Of a stretch of 64,000 nucleotides of DNA, positions 63,056-64,000 are shown piece after piece (the first letter of the stretch is position 1; each line of letters starts with the position of its first letter). Below the pieces are notes generated by a model that saw nothing but the letters and a program-made list of their open reading frames with translations, did no database searches and was not told the DNA's origin. This DNA is from Oscarella lobularis. Taxonomy: Eukaryota > Porifera > Homoscleromorpha > Homosclerophorida > Oscarellidae. The DNA is taken from positions 5,197,733 through 5,261,732 of the forward strand of contig NC_089175.1 of NCBI RefSeq assembly GCF_947507565.1, read 5' to 3'. The position numbers were made by a program, and so were the translations under genes.

Positions 63056-64000
63056 ATGAAGGGGAAGGGGCAGCCAGGCCCTTGTCCGTCAGGAGGCCAT
63101 CCATGGGCCACTCCCTTAACACCGCTCGCCGAAAGGACCTAACACAGGGAACACACCAGGCTTCCTAAAGCCTGGTGGCCAACGCTGGTACAGGTCCCGG
63201 ATGTTGCCAGCCAGCCATGACCGCAATGGTTGTCATGGTAACCGGAGTATCCGGGCAACCTGTCCAAATACACGCTTGTACACGAGCTTGACCTCCCAAC
63301 CATTGCTGATAGTACACACTTAGATAAATACACACGAACCACTAACACCTCTACCGGGATGAGTGTGACAACAGTCGGCTAAAAACGGCAAGTTCGGCTG
63401 CCGGCAGCTGGACGTAGCGATTATAATACGAGCTGCGCCAGCGCCCCAACAAGCGAATGACCGAGTCTTCCAATCCCACCGCCGCCGCCGTAGTCGCCGC
63501 ACCGATGCAAAAGATATGACCAGCATAATTCTTCATCGCGACCCCTGCCTCAGCAAGAGCCGTCTGAACTGCGCCCACTAAGTCCGAACGCGTTTGGCGC
63601 GAGCCGTCTGCCTTTCAAAATAACGGCCCCGGCCTCATTCTCCGGATCACTAGATAACTCAGCAACGACGCAACCGGCATCTGAATGCGACCTTCCCAGA
63701 ACCACCTTATGTCCCCGCCGGAAAGGATCAGTCTTCGACTGCTTGATCCGCAGTAACGCCATCGACGGATTGGGTAAGGCCTTTATCAAAGGACAGATCA
63801 CCCAATGCCAGATGAACCTGCCCCCGAAGCAACCGTAAATTCGCCAGAACAAAGGAAACCGAAAAAATCAGTCAGACACGCCGCCCACCACAGAACCGAG
63901 TCGTACGACTGACTCTCCTTGCTCCAAACTCTGTGCAATGCCCGGAGAATAGCCGGCGTAACCGGCAAACGCTGCGGACGAAGGGCGACGCGAGCAGACT
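63056..64000 (-). pseudogene. DIRS tyrosine recombinase end and 3' region, runs off the window
   Basis: The minus strand from 64000 to about 63885 is almost identical to 32183-32328 of the DIRS copy on the + strand. It then continues into the part missing there: SMALLRIKQSKTDPFRRGHK, VGAVQTALAEAGVAMK, GHIFCIGAATTAAAVGLEDS, LLGRWRSSYYNRYVQLP. The nucleophilic Tyr (YNRY) is present. The catalytic H-x-x-R reads H-I-F-C, so the Arg is lost. A frame change lies near 63570. The tail 63350-63056 has pairs of inverted GGCTGGCTGGCAACATCC / CCAGGCTTTAGGAAGCCTGG motifs, as expected of a DIRS 3' end. Confidence 0.85.

Overview
This window looks like animal nuclear DNA, most likely from an early-branching invertebrate such as a sponge or cnidarian. 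Three things point there: GT-AG introns of only about 45-60 nt, exons recognisable as PSMD1 and TRAPPC8, and a mixture of transposon types (Helitron, DIRS, Gypsy, Ginger, P-like, pogo, ISL2EU, Harbinger) typical of those lineages. The species cannot be fixed from the sequence. Almost all of the window is mobile-element sequence, mostly decayed, and I see no complete ordinary host gene.

Layout. 0-3 kb: decayed SWIM/YqaJ-associated and uncharacterised repeat-family proteins on the minus strand. 3-6.6 kb: non-coding repeats. 6.6-8.2 kb: PIF/Harbinger remnant. 8.2-12.65 kb: Helitron (minus) interrupted by a piece of DIRS gag. 13-14.1 kb: Gypsy 3' end with a 103-bp LTR. 14.7-15.5 kb: pogo/Tigger remnant with a divergent HIRAN gene. 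15.5-15.95 kb: small two-exon gene. 16-24.1 kb: a Gypsy gag gene split by a satellite, next to a Tc1/mariner copy that holds a complete Ginger transposon and a 480-bp Mutator-like palindrome. 24.4-26.7 kb: P2X7-C-like gene, an ISL2EU fragment with a foldback element, and DIRS gag. 27.6-32.3 kb: P-companion fragment, Helitron, then DIRS. 32.3-36.8 kb: HIRAN, Ginger-type integrase, a reverse transcriptase and a nearly intact THAP/DDE ISL2EU transposase. 36.9-40.5 kb: satellite array of about 190-bp units. 41.2-44.5 kb: second Helitron. 45-46.9 kb: small ORFs including a RING protein. 47.0-48.5 kb: 1.4-kb foldback flanked by TA. 48.7-53.3 kb: fragments of PSMD1, TRAPPC8 and a DUF7705-like gene. 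54.3-62.5 kb: an old P copy, broken by a Gypsy element whose LTR is itself broken by a 4.45-kb P-like transposon with perfect 73-bp terminal repeats. 63-64 kb: tail of another DIRS copy.

Four observations stand out. (1) The Helitron helicase and the DIRS gag are each cut at an inverted 8-bp CCGCCACG (9511-9518 and 29861-29868). Flipping the ~20.3 kb between them restores both reading frames, so this looks like an inversion or an assembly artefact. (2) The P-like element (55728-60175) carries two tail-to-tail genes: a P-type transposase and a companion protein of unknown function. (3) The Ginger element (17728-21426) is complete, with TIRs and a 4-bp GGTC target duplication, and encodes integrase, acidic repeats, Ulp1 and PHD in many small exons. 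(4) A tandem satellite interrupts a Gypsy gag gene at a TA, and the two halves now lie 6.6 kb apart in opposite orientation.
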